Of a stretch of 36,204 nucleotides of DNA, positions 15,443-23,332 are shown piece after piece; position 1 is the first letter of the stretch; every line of letters starts with the position of its first letter. A program made the translations under genes and the position numbers. Origin of the DNA: an archaeon. Its GTDB lineage: Archaea > Thermoproteota > Nitrososphaeria > Nitrososphaerales > Gagatemarchaeaceae. The notes under the pieces were generated by a model that worked only from the letters and a program-made list of their open reading frames with translations, made no database searches and was not told the origin of the DNA. The stretch covers positions 1-36,204 of the forward strand of contig JAJYWC010000019.1 in the NCBI GenBank assembly GCA_021791695.1, read 5' to 3'.

Positions 15443-16129
15443 TTGACAGAAAAACTCTCGGATAGCAAGAGACTGCTTCACTTCTGTGTGGCATTCACAC
15501 CAAGCACAAGGAAGATCGTTGTCATCAGACACTCGGAACGGATATCGTTTTATGGTGTTCCGATGGAGCAGTGGGACAGTATCGGAATCACCGAGAACGG
15601 GGCCAGCGCCGCCAGGCGACTCGGAAGGTCCCTGGCAGGCGTAGCAGGCTTCCCGCGCGTCAACGTAGTCAGCTGGGGTCAAAGCAGGTGCGCCGAAACG
15701 GCCACCGCCGTTGCGGAGGGATTGACCGAAGGAGGGGCCTCAGTCAGCGCCGCGGCTACCCTCAACTTGAACGGTCCGATTTCCGACCACTCGGCATACA
15801 AGGAAATGATAACGTCTAACCGATGGCAGGAGGTGCTGGAATTGTGGCAACGAGCGGCGAGCACCAAAGGTAGCCTAACACCCATCGCAGAGTACGCCTC
15901 TTCATCGTTTACAGAGATACTAGCTTCAACCACGAGCCCACCGAACCAGCTCACACTCATCGTCACGCACGACCTTCACATTCTACCTCTCGCCCGGCAC
16001 GCGGCCGGAACCAAGGTTCCCCTTCCAGACTACTTGGACGGCTTTGTTATCAGCGAGCGAGAAGGCGAATTTCTTTTCGGTTACGGCGAGTTCATGAAAT
16101 CCATAGATTTGGATTCCCTGACACATTGA
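15443..16129 (+). CDS. Histidine phosphatase superfamily protein
   Basis: A 228-aa protein with the signature of the phosphoglycerate-mutase-like phosphatases. IRHSER (residues 28-33) carries the phospho-accepting His at 30, SRCAET (81-86) has the second Arg, and VTHD (174-177) has the second active-site His. Most small members dephosphorylate sugar phosphates, nucleotides or phosphoproteins. The start is TTG at 15443, 31 nt after the epimerase stop. The stop overlaps the next gene's TTG (TTGA at 16126-16129), so the three are one operon. In this setting it may hydrolyse a sugar-phosphate intermediate; that is inference. Confidence 0.82.
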   Translation: MTEKLSDSKRLLHFCVAFTPSTRKIVVIRHSERISFYGVPMEQWDSIGITENGASAARRLGRSLAGVAGFPRVNVVSWGQSRCAETATAVAEGLTEGGASVSAAATLNLNGPISDHSAYKEMITSNRWQEVLELWQRAASTKGSLTPIAEYASSSFTEILASTTSPPNQLTLIVTHDLHILPLARHAAGTKVPLPDYLDGFVISEREGEFLFGYGEFMKSIDLDSLTH

Positions 16130-17430
16130 GCCTAACTAGCACGCTGCGAGAAGCCGAGAAAAGCTTCGCCGACGACATGCCGCTTGAGTCTCTGCGGCAC
16201 CTTGACAGACTCGCGGAAACCAAGAACGTCTCAATTCTCTTGCTCAGAGCGCTGGTTCGCGAGAGCGTCAACGACCTGACCGGAGCTTTCTCTGATTTAC
16301 AGTCGAAGAACTTGAGTCCCCATTTCATGATAATCAAAGCACGCATCCTCGCGAAGCTGGGATTCGGTGACAAGGCAATAGCTCTTCTGCAGGAGGTATT
16401 GACGAAAGTCGACCAAGAAATCCGCCCAACCTTGGCCGAAGAAGCATTGGGGATTGGCGGCCGCAGGTTCGATTTGCGCCTGATGGGAATTGGTCTGAAG
16501 AAGAATCAAGTCTCCATGTCTGCACCGCGCAACGTCGGAGCGATTCTCGCGCACCTGGGTGCACTCGCCGAGCTCGATGAAAGAGACCTCCAGGTGTTCA
16601 GCGGGCAGCTTGGATCGCGGGAGTTATCTCGTTACCGCGAGCTGAAGACCATCGACGAACTCCGCCACATTCTTGATGCAGGCCCGCAAATCACCGCAAT
16701 CCGGAAAGCCATATTCGGAATACGCGGGTGGCTCTCTTTTGACGAAGCTAGGCTTCTTGCGGCGTTATCCTCGCGCGTTCCCCGTCAGCTCGCGATTGTC
16801 GAATTGGGTTCATTCTTCGGGAGGTCGACAGTCGCTCTATCCTGTGGGCTAAAGGATATTGGCGTCGCAAGGATCCACGCGGTAGACCCGCACAAGGGGC
16901 TGGCTGGAATATTTGAAGGGAGCACTCTCGATCCTTTCTTGAAGAACCTCGAATCCAGACGCGTCGGAAGGAAAGTGAGAGTGCACGTGTCTACGTCGGT
17001 GACCTGCGCCCGAAGCTGGAATGGAGGGCGAATCGGGATGCTTTTCATAGATGCCCGCCATGACACAGATTCGGTGCGGAGTGACTTCGAAGCATGGTTT
17101 CCGGCCATGACGAGCACTTGCTACGTGGCATTTCACGATGTAACGCAACCGGGCCCAAACGCGGTCGTGAGGGACCTTCTTTACTCCCGTGAACTTCGTC
17201 CACTAGGACTTCGCGACAGCACCTTCGTTTTTCAGGTGTCCAGCTCTCGGTTGGAGCCTCATCGGACTAGACTTGCTGACGAGTGGGACAAGTATCTACA
17301 GTCGCTCCACGCTGACTACGACACTTGGGTTGAACTACAGCGCTCGAAATTGAGGCTGGAGACGCTGCAACTTTTCGAGGATGCGACACGGCAGCGTCGC
17401 CATCTCACTCAACCGTCCTGCGCGGATTGA
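16126..17430 (+). CDS. SAM-dependent methyltransferase with helical N-terminal domain
   Basis: A 434-aa protein. Residues about 220-370 form a class I methyltransferase of the family-24 kind: motif I is VELGSFFGRST (225-235), the ribose-binding acid is in HAVDPH (D254), and LFIDARHD and FHDVTQPG mark the later strands. The first 200 residues are helical, with a TPR-like pattern in the first 100, possibly for substrate or partner binding. Family members often methylate sugars or lipid-linked glycans. It is translationally coupled to the phosphatase by a TTGA overlap and ends the plus-strand glycan operon. Substrate unknown. Confidence 0.8.
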   Translation: MSLTSTLREAEKSFADDMPLESLRHLDRLAETKNVSILLLRALVRESVNDLTGAFSDLQSKNLSPHFMIIKARILAKLGFGDKAIALLQEVLTKVDQEIRPTLAEEALGIGGRRFDLRLMGIGLKKNQVSMSAPRNVGAILAHLGALAELDERDLQVFSGQLGSRELSRYRELKTIDELRHILDAGPQITAIRKAIFGIRGWLSFDEARLLAALSSRVPRQLAIVELGSFFGRSTVALSCGLKDIGVARIHAVDPHKGLAGIFEGSTLDPFLKNLESRRVGRKVRVHVSTSVTCARSWNGGRIGMLFIDARHDTDSVRSDFEAWFPAMTSTCYVAFHDVTQPGPNAVVRDLLYSRELRPLGLRDSTFVFQVSSSRLEPHRTRLADEWDKYLQSLHADYDTWVELQRSKLRLETLQLFEDATRQRRHLTQPSCAD

Positions 17431-17624
17431 AGACGTCTGTCCTTGACCGGGGGGGGGGAAATCGAAAGTGATCCAGATTCGCGATATTGCGGCTTAAGAG
17501 CGTCCATGACATTTCTAGGTAGGCAAATGCCATGGGAAGGCAGGTTGCTGTCCATGAATTCGCTAACTCGTCCTTGGAGTTCCAGCCAGTGCCGGCGTTA
17601 AAAGCAGTCCAGCTCTCCTCCCGC

Positions 17625-17810
17625 ATGACCGGACCCGGACAGGCAGAACTTTGCGAGCGCTGCGGCTCTCCCCTCGACGAGAGCGGGCTGTGCTGGTCGT
17701 GCAGCGGCGGTCGCTTCGATCGCCTTCGTTTCCCGAGTCGGTTAAGGAAGGCGGGCCTTACAGCATTTCAACAAGGTAATATATCAAGCAACCCATGTAA
17801 ATTCCCTTGA
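17625..17810 (+). CDS. Small zinc-ribbon protein coupled to the GHKL ATPase
   Basis: A 61-aa protein with a C-x2-C-x9-C-x2-C zinc ribbon (CERCGSPLDESGLCWSC, residues about 10-26) and a basic tail. The frame is open from 17532, but I chose ATG 17625 because a TATA-like GTTAAAAG (about 17594-17602) sits about 27 nt upstream. Its TGA stop overlaps the TTG start of the ATPase gene (TTGA, 17807-17810). That coupling makes it a likely first gene of the operon and a possible nucleic-acid or protein-binding accessory. Confidence 0.55.
   Translation: MTGPGQAELCERCGSPLDESGLCWSCSGGRFDRLRFPSRLRKAGLTAFQQGNISSNPCKFP
17776..17786 (+). promoter_or_regulatory. TATA-like element before the GHKL ATPase
   Basis: GGTAATATATC is centred about 26 nt upstream of the TTG start at 17807. 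It is the strongest AT element here, so the ATPase can also be transcribed without the zinc-ribbon gene. Confidence 0.55.
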
Positions 17811-19477
17811 GCGCGGAGCAATCAGCTAAGCCAATCGAGACTGGCGAGATAGAGGTTCAGGTTTCTCGGGATATTGTCAGCCACCTGAGTTTCGGAATCT
17901 ACAAGAACTTCGCTCGAGCAATTAGAGAGCTCATTTCGAACTCTTACGATGCACGGGCCACGGAGATTCGCATCGGCTTAGATCTCGAGTCGAATCCTCC
18001 CAGAGTGGTCGTAAGGGACAATGGTGTTGGGATGGATAAGAATGACATGGAAAACAGATTGTTCAGATTAGGAAATGTGACGCCTTTTACCGACAATTTA
18101 GACGATTTGGGGAGGAAGCGGATAGGCCAGTTTGGAATCGGTTTCCTGTCAACCTTTCCATATTGCGAAAGAGTAGTAGTCACAAGCAAAAAAGAGAAAG
18201 AGGATACCATAATCGAAGTTTCAGCTGAAACGAGTGCCTTTTTCCAAGGAGAAACCTTCAACGTTACTGACTACAAGGCGCCTTTCTCCAAATACAACAG
18301 TGACCTCCCAATTGAGAAGGGAGAAACCATTGTTACTCTTGAGAGCATTAAGCCCCACATTGTTAAGCAATTGCAAAGAACGAGAAGTCAGAGGAGCAAA
18401 GCCAGCATTGAGAGTTTCGATGGCTATGAAAAGTTCAAGTGGACGATAGCGCAGTTCGCTCCAATCTCTTTCCCGCCGGACAGGACCGATTTGAGGGAAT
18501 ACTTCGAAGTCAAAGGGCGTACCCCACTGAGGGTCTGGTTAGACGGCGAAGAGCTATTCAGAAATGTGCCTGCAGACGCCGAAATACTTCAGAAGGGCGA
18601 ACAATCCTTCGATAATATTGACGTCAAGTATGTCATCATGACGCCAAATAAGCCAGTTCAACCTGAAGAAGCCAGAGGGCTGCAGATTCGAGTTTGTGAC
18701 GTAGGAATCGGATTGCCGACGGACTTTGATGTAATCAAACTCCGGTCCAGGAACCTTGGCAGGCTTTACTACCTGTGCGGAGAGGTCCAGATACTCAAAG
18801 GAATAGTACCTGTCAAAATCGACAGAGACAGTCTATCGTGGACAGAGTCAGTCGAGAAGATGGAAATTTTCTTCAGAGATCAGCTCACAAAGCTCAATGA
18901 AGTGCTGGAGAAAGAGGCGATAACAGACAAGGCTGTAAGGTCCGAGATTGAGAAGCTCCAGGATCCGGAGCCACTTCTCGAAGAGCTCGAATCGCTTCAG
19001 CTCATCAGATACCCAAAGAGCAGATTGAGAATGAAGAAAACAGCGAAGCACACAAAGCAGCGTGTTCAACCAGAACCCGCAAAAACACTGGAGAGCGTCT
19101 TCAAAAACCGGGGTTTTGAGGTTATTGCCGATGATGATGTCGCTTCAGCCGACACCTTAGCCATCGAGGTTCGCGCAAACGAGAAGCAAGTCATAATTCG
19201 AGAAAACCATCCGAGCTTCAAGGAATACGTAACGGTCCTTAACGAGTCTTTTGAAGTGAACTATGAAGATTGGAAAGCAACCCCCTCCTTAGATTCTGCT
19301 TGCAAAATTCAAGGGACGAAGGTTACCTTTAATCCCAATCACCCGGTTTTCCAACTAAACCTCGATGTCGAGGTGCTCAAGAAACTAATCGTAGGAGTGA
19401 TTATTACCGTCGACAAGAACCCGCGACGGTCTGAACTTTGTGATCAATTCTACCGGCTTCTCATGGACATGTTCTGA
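17807..19477 (+). CDS. GHKL (Hsp90/MORC-like) ATPase
   Basis: A 556-aa protein with an N-terminal Bergerat-fold ATPase. The N box is ELISNSYDA (E41, N45), the G1 box is DNGVGM (71-76) and the G2 box is GQFGIGF (107-113). The domain is followed by a middle region resembling the S5-like transducer of Hsp90/MutL/MORC proteins, and by a C-terminal half with a basic linker (about 400-425) that I do not recognise. Such ATPases dimerise on ATP binding and clamp DNA or clients; related MORC/MutL-type forms are known in restriction-modification contexts. The next gene starts 3 nt downstream, forming an operon with two unknown proteins. Its base composition is AT-richer than the glycan cluster. A defence role is inference from gene order. 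Confidence 0.85.
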   Translation: MSAEQSAKPIETGEIEVQVSRDIVSHLSFGIYKNFARAIRELISNSYDARATEIRIGLDLESNPPRVVVRDNGVGMDKNDMENRLFRLGNVTPFTDNLDDLGRKRIGQFGIGFLSTFPYCERVVVTSKKEKEDTIIEVSAETSAFFQGETFNVTDYKAPFSKYNSDLPIEKGETIVTLESIKPHIVKQLQRTRSQRSKASIESFDGYEKFKWTIAQFAPISFPPDRTDLREYFEVKGRTPLRVWLDGEELFRNVPADAEILQKGEQSFDNIDVKYVIMTPNKPVQPEEARGLQIRVCDVGIGLPTDFDVIKLRSRNLGRLYYLCGEVQILKGIVPVKIDRDSLSWTESVEKMEIFFRDQLTKLNEVLEKEAITDKAVRSEIEKLQDPEPLLEELESLQLIRYPKSRLRMKKTAKHTKQRVQPEPAKTLESVFKNRGFEVIADDDVASADTLAIEVRANEKQVIIRENHPSFKEYVTVLNESFEVNYEDWKATPSLDSACKIQGTKVTFNPNHPVFQLNLDVEVLKKLIVGVIITVDKNPRRSELCDQFYRLLMDMF

Positions 19478-19480
19478 TGT

Positions 19481-20203
19481 ATGTCCAACGTCCCTGTTGA
19501 CTATAGGTCACAACTTCTTTCAGGTCTCTGGATTCCAAACATTCTGAAGTTTAGTGACATGTTAGGACCACGTACAGGGAACAAACACTACAAAGTTCTC
19601 TCGCTAGCATCCACAGATAATGAACATCTTGAGGTAAGAAACTTGGTTCAGAATGGACTTGTATTCAAGAAGAAAGACATCCATCTTTGGACATATACTC
19701 ACCTAAAGGCCCTCAGGCTCGTCGACAGTGGATGTCGAGTCATGGCCCCTTCAAGATACGAGAACACTTTAACTCAGAATCCTCAATCGGTTGAAGCCGA
19801 ATTCCCTTTTCAAATAATAAACCTGGATTTTGTATCGCAAGACATGTCTTTAGAGTCAGGTAGGGCTGAGCGTGAAATTGAGAGCATAGAGGCAACGTTT
19901 CGACTGCAATCGGAAAACGCCCAAAAGCCACATTGTGGATTTTCAATCGCCTACACAACACTGCTTGACAGTCTTCCAATCAATTGTTATGACTTGATTC
20001 AAAGACTAAATTCGCACCACCGAGACGGCTGGTCTGGAATTCTTACTAAGGACTTTCCGCCTGACGCGCTACCGTCCGCAGTCAAGACAGAGACGATTCA
20101 ACGGTTGTTGACCGTAATGGCGGTGAAATATGGTTATCATGTACTGGGTTTCGAAGGATTGCTCGTAGGAGATGTCTATTCGATTGTTGTCGGAGCCAAA
20201 TAA
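19481..20203 (+). CDS. Unknown 240-aa protein of the GHKL operon
   Basis: A 240-aa alpha/beta protein starting with ATG 3 nt after the ATPase stop and ending directly before the next ATG. A central strand, FPFQIINLDFVSQD (about residues 108-121), is followed by a helix and then by CGFSIAYTTLLD. This resembles the acidic-strand layout of degenerate Rossmann-like (methyltransferase-type) folds. No SAM-binding glycine motif is visible, so I do not claim enzymatic activity. The zero-gap arrangement strongly suggests it forms a complex with its neighbours. Confidence 0.65.
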   Translation: MSNVPVDYRSQLLSGLWIPNILKFSDMLGPRTGNKHYKVLSLASTDNEHLEVRNLVQNGLVFKKKDIHLWTYTHLKALRLVDSGCRVMAPSRYENTLTQNPQSVEAEFPFQIINLDFVSQDMSLESGRAEREIESIEATFRLQSENAQKPHCGFSIAYTTLLDSLPINCYDLIQRLNSHHRDGWSGILTKDFPPDALPSAVKTETIQRLLTVMAVKYGYHVLGFEGLLVGDVYSIVVGAK

Positions 20204-20938
20204 ATGAGTCCAGGAAAGACCAAGAGCGTCGATCTCGAGAAGACGCGCAAGACACTAAACAAGAATCTCAACTCGACAGTCAAGAATTTCAAGAGCGACT
20301 TGGATTCAATGATGGAATCGATACAATCAATCAGTCATTGGTCCAATGTGTTGCAAGACACGAATTCATTGGGATTGGTCAACGAGATCTTCATGGACTC
20401 ATACATGTCGATTGATTTCTCGAGTATGGCTCTTTACAAATACGCGGACACCGCGTTGCGTTCTGCATTAGAGAATTCACTGAATTGGATATACTTCTCA
20501 AATCATCCCGTGGAGTTCGGATGGTGGAAAACAGGCGACGAGTGGTTCCTTCCTATGGGCAGCCATCCCTGGGGAAGAGGATACGAATATTTCAAGCTAC
20601 TAATAGGTGATACGCGCGTCGCTCCGATATTTGACAAGCCCCAGCAAGGGAGAAAAACAGTCTCCGTCGCGGGAGTATATTCCGAGCTCTCAAAATCTAG
20701 TCACAGCAATAGCCTAAAGATGCAGACTGCCGGAGGGGAGCTTTCACCGACGTATGATGCGGGAAGGTTCAAAGAATTCAGAGATAGGATTCGCGACGTA
20801 TTGAGTCTGGTTAACGCTATAATGATCCTTGTATTTCAAGATGAATTCGGCAAGATGAATAAGTTGGACAAAAAAGGAGTCACTTCGGTGCTCTTACCAG
20901 AGCACGAGGCTATCCTGAAGTCTATGCGCCGGCTATAG
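20204..20938 (+). CDS. Unknown 244-aa helical protein of the GHKL operon
   Basis: A 244-aa mostly helical protein that starts at the base after the previous stop codon. A notable segment is YADTALRSALENSLNWIYFSNHP (residues about 78-100; an ALRSALE core followed by aromatic residues and NHP). It recalls HEPN-like helical bundles of defence loci, but the strict R-x4-6-H motif is not present. No membrane helix is evident. The family is not recognised. It ends the tight three-gene run; about 100 nt of non-coding sequence follow. Confidence 0.62.
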   Translation: MSPGKTKSVDLEKTRKTLNKNLNSTVKNFKSDLDSMMESIQSISHWSNVLQDTNSLGLVNEIFMDSYMSIDFSSMALYKYADTALRSALENSLNWIYFSNHPVEFGWWKTGDEWFLPMGSHPWGRGYEYFKLLIGDTRVAPIFDKPQQGRKTVSVAGVYSELSKSSHSNSLKMQTAGGELSPTYDAGRFKEFRDRIRDVLSLVNAIMILVFQDEFGKMNKLDKKGVTSVLLPEHEAILKSMRRL

Positions 20939-21040
20939 GTCTTGCAGCATTCTACGGAATCATTGAAGCACCGTATGTATCAAGGATAGAAGGAAGAAAG
21001 GCTTCGTGCGGCACTCATGAAGCAATGAAGCAACTAAGCA

Positions 21041-21262
21041 ATGCTTAATGATGCCACCTCAAATGCTGAGACAGGAGTCAGTTTGGGTAAGAGGAAACAT
21101 ACGATAATCATCAGCGAAAAGCTCGATGACCAGATCAAGACATACATCAAAGACAGAGCAGTACAGATAATCGACAGCGGCGATAACATCCCCAGCAAGT
21201 CCCAGCTCTTCGAAGAACTGCTTACGAAAGGATTGCAGGCGACTAAGGAAGAAGGGAAATGA
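21041..21262 (+). CDS. Small RHH-like DNA-binding protein
   Basis: A 73-aa protein with a short strand (HTIIISEKLDDQIKTYI) followed by two helices, the general shape of ribbon-helix-helix regulators. It overlaps the DNA methyltransferase start by 4 nt (ATGA, 21259-21262), so it is translationally coupled to it. It probably acts as a controller or specificity partner for the methyltransferase. The RHH call is based on pattern only. Confidence 0.55.
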   Translation: MLNDATSNAETGVSLGKRKHTIIISEKLDDQIKTYIKDRAVQIIDSGDNIPSKSQLFEELLTKGLQATKEEGK

Positions 21263-22263
21263 GAAATCACGAACCCAAGACTGCCGAGTACTTAGTCCGT
21301 AAAACCGCGCCGTATTATCACACTGTCAAAGGAGCCGCTTACTTGGGTGACGCTCTACAGCTCCTTGAAACTGTCCGAGATGAGACCATAGATCTAATTG
21401 TTACTTCGCCTCCCTTTGCTTTAGTATTCCAAAAACGCTACAAATTGGCACCCGATTTTGTCGATGCCCAACATTATCTAGATTGGTTTATGCCAATTGC
21501 GCGAGAGTTTCATAGAGTGCTCAAAAAAGACGGCAGCCTCGTTCTTCACCTTGGCGGTTCCTGGAACCCGGCTTATCCAACCAAGTCCTTGTATAACTTC
21601 GAAGTGCTTACGGAACTCTGCAAAAATGACTATTTCTCATTGGCGCAGGATTTTTACTGGTTCAATCCTGCCAAGATGCCGTCACCAATCGAGTGGACCA
21701 ACGTGAGACGCATTCGTGTTAAAGACGCGGTTGAACCAATTTGGTGGTTATCCAAGGATTCCAAAGGGAGAACAAAGGCGAGGAACACCCGCGTCTTGAT
21801 AGAATATACGAAGAGCATGCTCAAGCTACTTGAGCGAGGATCTTACAGCTCCGGGCAGCGACCATCCGGCTACAATATTTCACGCGCAGGCTTTCTTCAT
21901 AAGAACCGTGGCGCGATTCCGCCTAACCTAGTTCCTTATCCGAATATGCTCCCTTTCTCGAACACTGAGTCCAATGGAGCATATCTCTCAAACTGTAAGA
22001 AATATGACATGGTCCATCCCGCGAGATTCCCTATAATGGTTCCTGAATTCTTCATCAGATTCCTAACCACTAGGAAATCTCAAGTCGTTCTTGACGCGTT
22101 TGCTGGCAGCAATAGCACCGGATATGCCGCGGAAAAATTAGGCCGAAAGTGGCTAGCCTTCGAGAAGTCTGAAGAATATCTGAAAGGCTCTATGTTTCGC
22201 TTCTTCGGTCCGAGAGAAGTAGAGAAAATGTGGTCAAAAGACCGTGTTCGAAGTGGGGCATAA
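21259..22263 (+). CDS. DNA methyltransferase, N4-cytosine type
   Basis: A 334-aa DNA methyltransferase. The catalytic motif IV TSPPFAL is at residues 49-55, and the SAM-binding motif I DAFAGSNSTG is at 279-288. Motif IV before motif I is the beta-type order, and SPPF is typical of N4-cytosine enzymes such as the PvuII group. It should methylate a specific DNA sequence using SAM. No classical restriction endonuclease gene sits beside it. The upstream GHKL operon, or the PD-(D/E)XK-like gene elsewhere in the island, are candidate partners; otherwise it is an orphan. It is the last gene before the right attachment site. Confidence 0.9.
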   Translation: MRNHEPKTAEYLVRKTAPYYHTVKGAAYLGDALQLLETVRDETIDLIVTSPPFALVFQKRYKLAPDFVDAQHYLDWFMPIAREFHRVLKKDGSLVLHLGGSWNPAYPTKSLYNFEVLTELCKNDYFSLAQDFYWFNPAKMPSPIEWTNVRRIRVKDAVEPIWWLSKDSKGRTKARNTRVLIEYTKSMLKLLERGSYSSGQRPSGYNISRAGFLHKNRGAIPPNLVPYPNMLPFSNTESNGAYLSNCKKYDMVHPARFPIMVPEFFIRFLTTRKSQVVLDAFAGSNSTGYAAEKLGRKWLAFEKSEEYLKGSMFRFFGPREVEKMWSKDRVRSGA

Positions 22264-22333
22264 ATACGAAGGATACATCAACATACTGAATGACCGCCAT
22301 ACCTTACCTCAATCTGCCGGAAAATTGGGGCCA

Positions 22334-22346
22334 GGTATCGCGTACG
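22334..22346 (-). repeat. Right inverted arm of the attachment region
   Basis: GGTATCGCGTACG is the inverted counterpart (12 of 13) of 6107-6119. It lies 10 nt before the right core copy. A further ATACCTTACC at 22299-22308 repeats, in direct orientation, the sequence at 6115-6124. Confidence 0.65.
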
Positions 22347-22356
22347 CGAGGGCAGA

Positions 22357-22371
22357 CTAGGCTACGTCCCC
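22357..22371 (+). repeat. Far attachment site (copy of tRNA-Trp nucleotides 1-15)
   Basis: This is an exact copy of the 15-bp core at 6091-6105. The rest of a tRNA does not follow, so it is a recombination scar. Immediately outside it begin core genes on the minus strand. Confidence 0.85.
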
Positions 22372-22444
22372 CTTGGACACCACGTCCAGCCTTTGAAAGA
22401 GACCTCGAATTAAGGTTGAAGGTACGCCCGGCACCTGGCGGTTG

Positions 22445-23011
22445 CTAGACCTCTGCCGAGAGCATGTCTATCTTGGTGATTATACCTTCGACCTTGTCCC
22501 CGGTGGCTACCAGGATGGCCGGGACGAACTTGAAGAGAGAGAACAGTGCCTCCACGGGGGTGTCGGCACTCACGATGGGGAAGATCGGCTGCAGGAAGCC
22601 TGAGATTGGCTTGGTGAGGATGCTGCGGGGGTCGTCCAGCGTGCTTAGCAGCTGGACTATCTGGTTCTCCGTTATCGAACCGACGAGTCTGGTCCCGGAG
22701 TAGACAGGGAGCTGCGAGATCCCTCCCTTCTTCATGGCGTTGACGCTGTCGGAGATTGTCACCGTCGACTGGATGGAGATCACGGGCTTGGACATGACCT
22801 CCGATGCCTTCTTGCCCTCTATGCGAATCTGGGACCTCAGCGCTTCGGAGATGGATTTCATGGTGCTGAAGGAGGGGTCGACCAGGCCCGACTCGAGTTT
22901 CGCTATCAGGGACTGGCTGACGCCTGCCGCCCTGGCTAGCTCGGACTGGGTGATCCCTAGCTGGACCCGTATCTTCTTCAGTTGCTTCGGATCTATCGTG
23001 GAAACTGACAA
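22445..23011 (-). CDS. HTH-CBS domain transcriptional regulator
   Basis: A 188-aa protein with an XRE-type helix-turn-helix (residues about 9-62, LGITQSELARAAGVSQSLIA) followed by a pair of CBS domains (about 70-125 and 130-188). CBS pairs bind adenine nucleotides or SAM. Fusion to an XRE HTH is a common archaeal arrangement and suggests energy- or nucleotide-responsive transcription control. The gene lies just outside the island's right end and looks like a chromosomal core gene. An AT-rich element (near 23025-23040) precedes the start. Confidence 0.88.
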   Translation of the reverse strand: MSVSTIDPKQLKKIRVQLGITQSELARAAGVSQSLIAKLESGLVDPSFSTMKSISEALRSQIRIEGKKASEVMSKPVISIQSTVTISDSVNAMKKGGISQLPVYSGTRLVGSITENQIVQLLSTLDDPRSILTKPISGFLQPIFPIVSADTPVEALFSLFKFVPAILVATGDKVEGIITKIDMLSAEV

Positions 23012-23059
23012 GCCCCGGAGGTTTGTGGTTATTCGTATATGAATTTTTGCACGGAAATT

Positions 23060-23332
23060 TTAGGAAAGGTGGTGCGGAAGGCCCCCCTCCACTATCTCGA
23101 CCGGCAGCTTCGCCCTCCATCGGGCCAGGAATTCCAGGTCTTCCTTCTTGTTCCTGAGCTCATCTGGCAGCATGACCGGTATCTCGTCGATTATCGGATA
23201 GTATCTCTTGCACTTCTCGCAGGAGAGCACGCCATCGATGACCTTGTCGCCCGAAGCATTCAGCTCGATCATCTGCAACGGATAGTGCTTGTCGATGGGG
23301 CACGCCAGGATGTCGAGGAGTCTCCTCTGCAT
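23060..23332 (-). CDS. Trm112-like zinc-binding protein
   Basis: A 90-aa protein with the Trm112/UPF0434 signature: LLDILACPID near the N terminus (C11), CEKC (C38, C41) and YYPIIDEIPVMLP. Trm112 proteins are small zinc-binding partners that activate and stabilise methyltransferases acting on tRNA, rRNA and release factors. The frame stays open to 23482, but the family start is the Met at 23332. Transcribed in the same direction as the HTH-CBS gene, 48 nt upstream of it. Confidence 0.85.
   Translation of the reverse strand: MQRRLLDILACPIDKHYPLQMIELNASGDKVIDGVLSCEKCKRYYPIIDEIPVMLPDELRNKKEDLEFLARWRAKLPVEIVEGGLPHHLS

Larger units (their letters stand above)
6091..22371 (+). mobile_element. 16.3-kb integrated element in the 5' end of tRNA-Trp
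   Basis: The element runs between two copies of a 15-bp core equal to tRNA-Trp nucleotides 1-15. The first gene inside is a tyrosine recombinase with an intact catalytic set, pointing away from the tRNA. Both inner ends carry a 13-bp inverted sequence (6107-6119 and 22334-22346, 12 of 13 matching). The cargo is entirely accessory: nuclease-like and UDG-like genes, a CHAT-protease operon, wHTH and RHH-type regulators, a glycan gene cluster, a GHKL ATPase operon and a DNA methyltransferase. Genes on both outer sides are core archaeal genes. I see no replication initiator, capsid or conjugation genes, so it looks like an integrative defence/fitness island, perhaps mobilised in trans. Confidence 0.82.

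Noticed and set aside
22357-22372. A second tRNA gene at the right end of the island
   Set aside because: Only the first 15 nucleotides match tRNA-Trp; the following sequence on the minus strand has no anticodon or T-arm.
22410-23120. Long minus-strand frame covering the HTH-CBS gene
   Set aside because: It is a shifted frame of the HTH-CBS gene with arginine/histidine/glycine-rich shadow composition; the real product is the 188-aa protein at 22445-23011.
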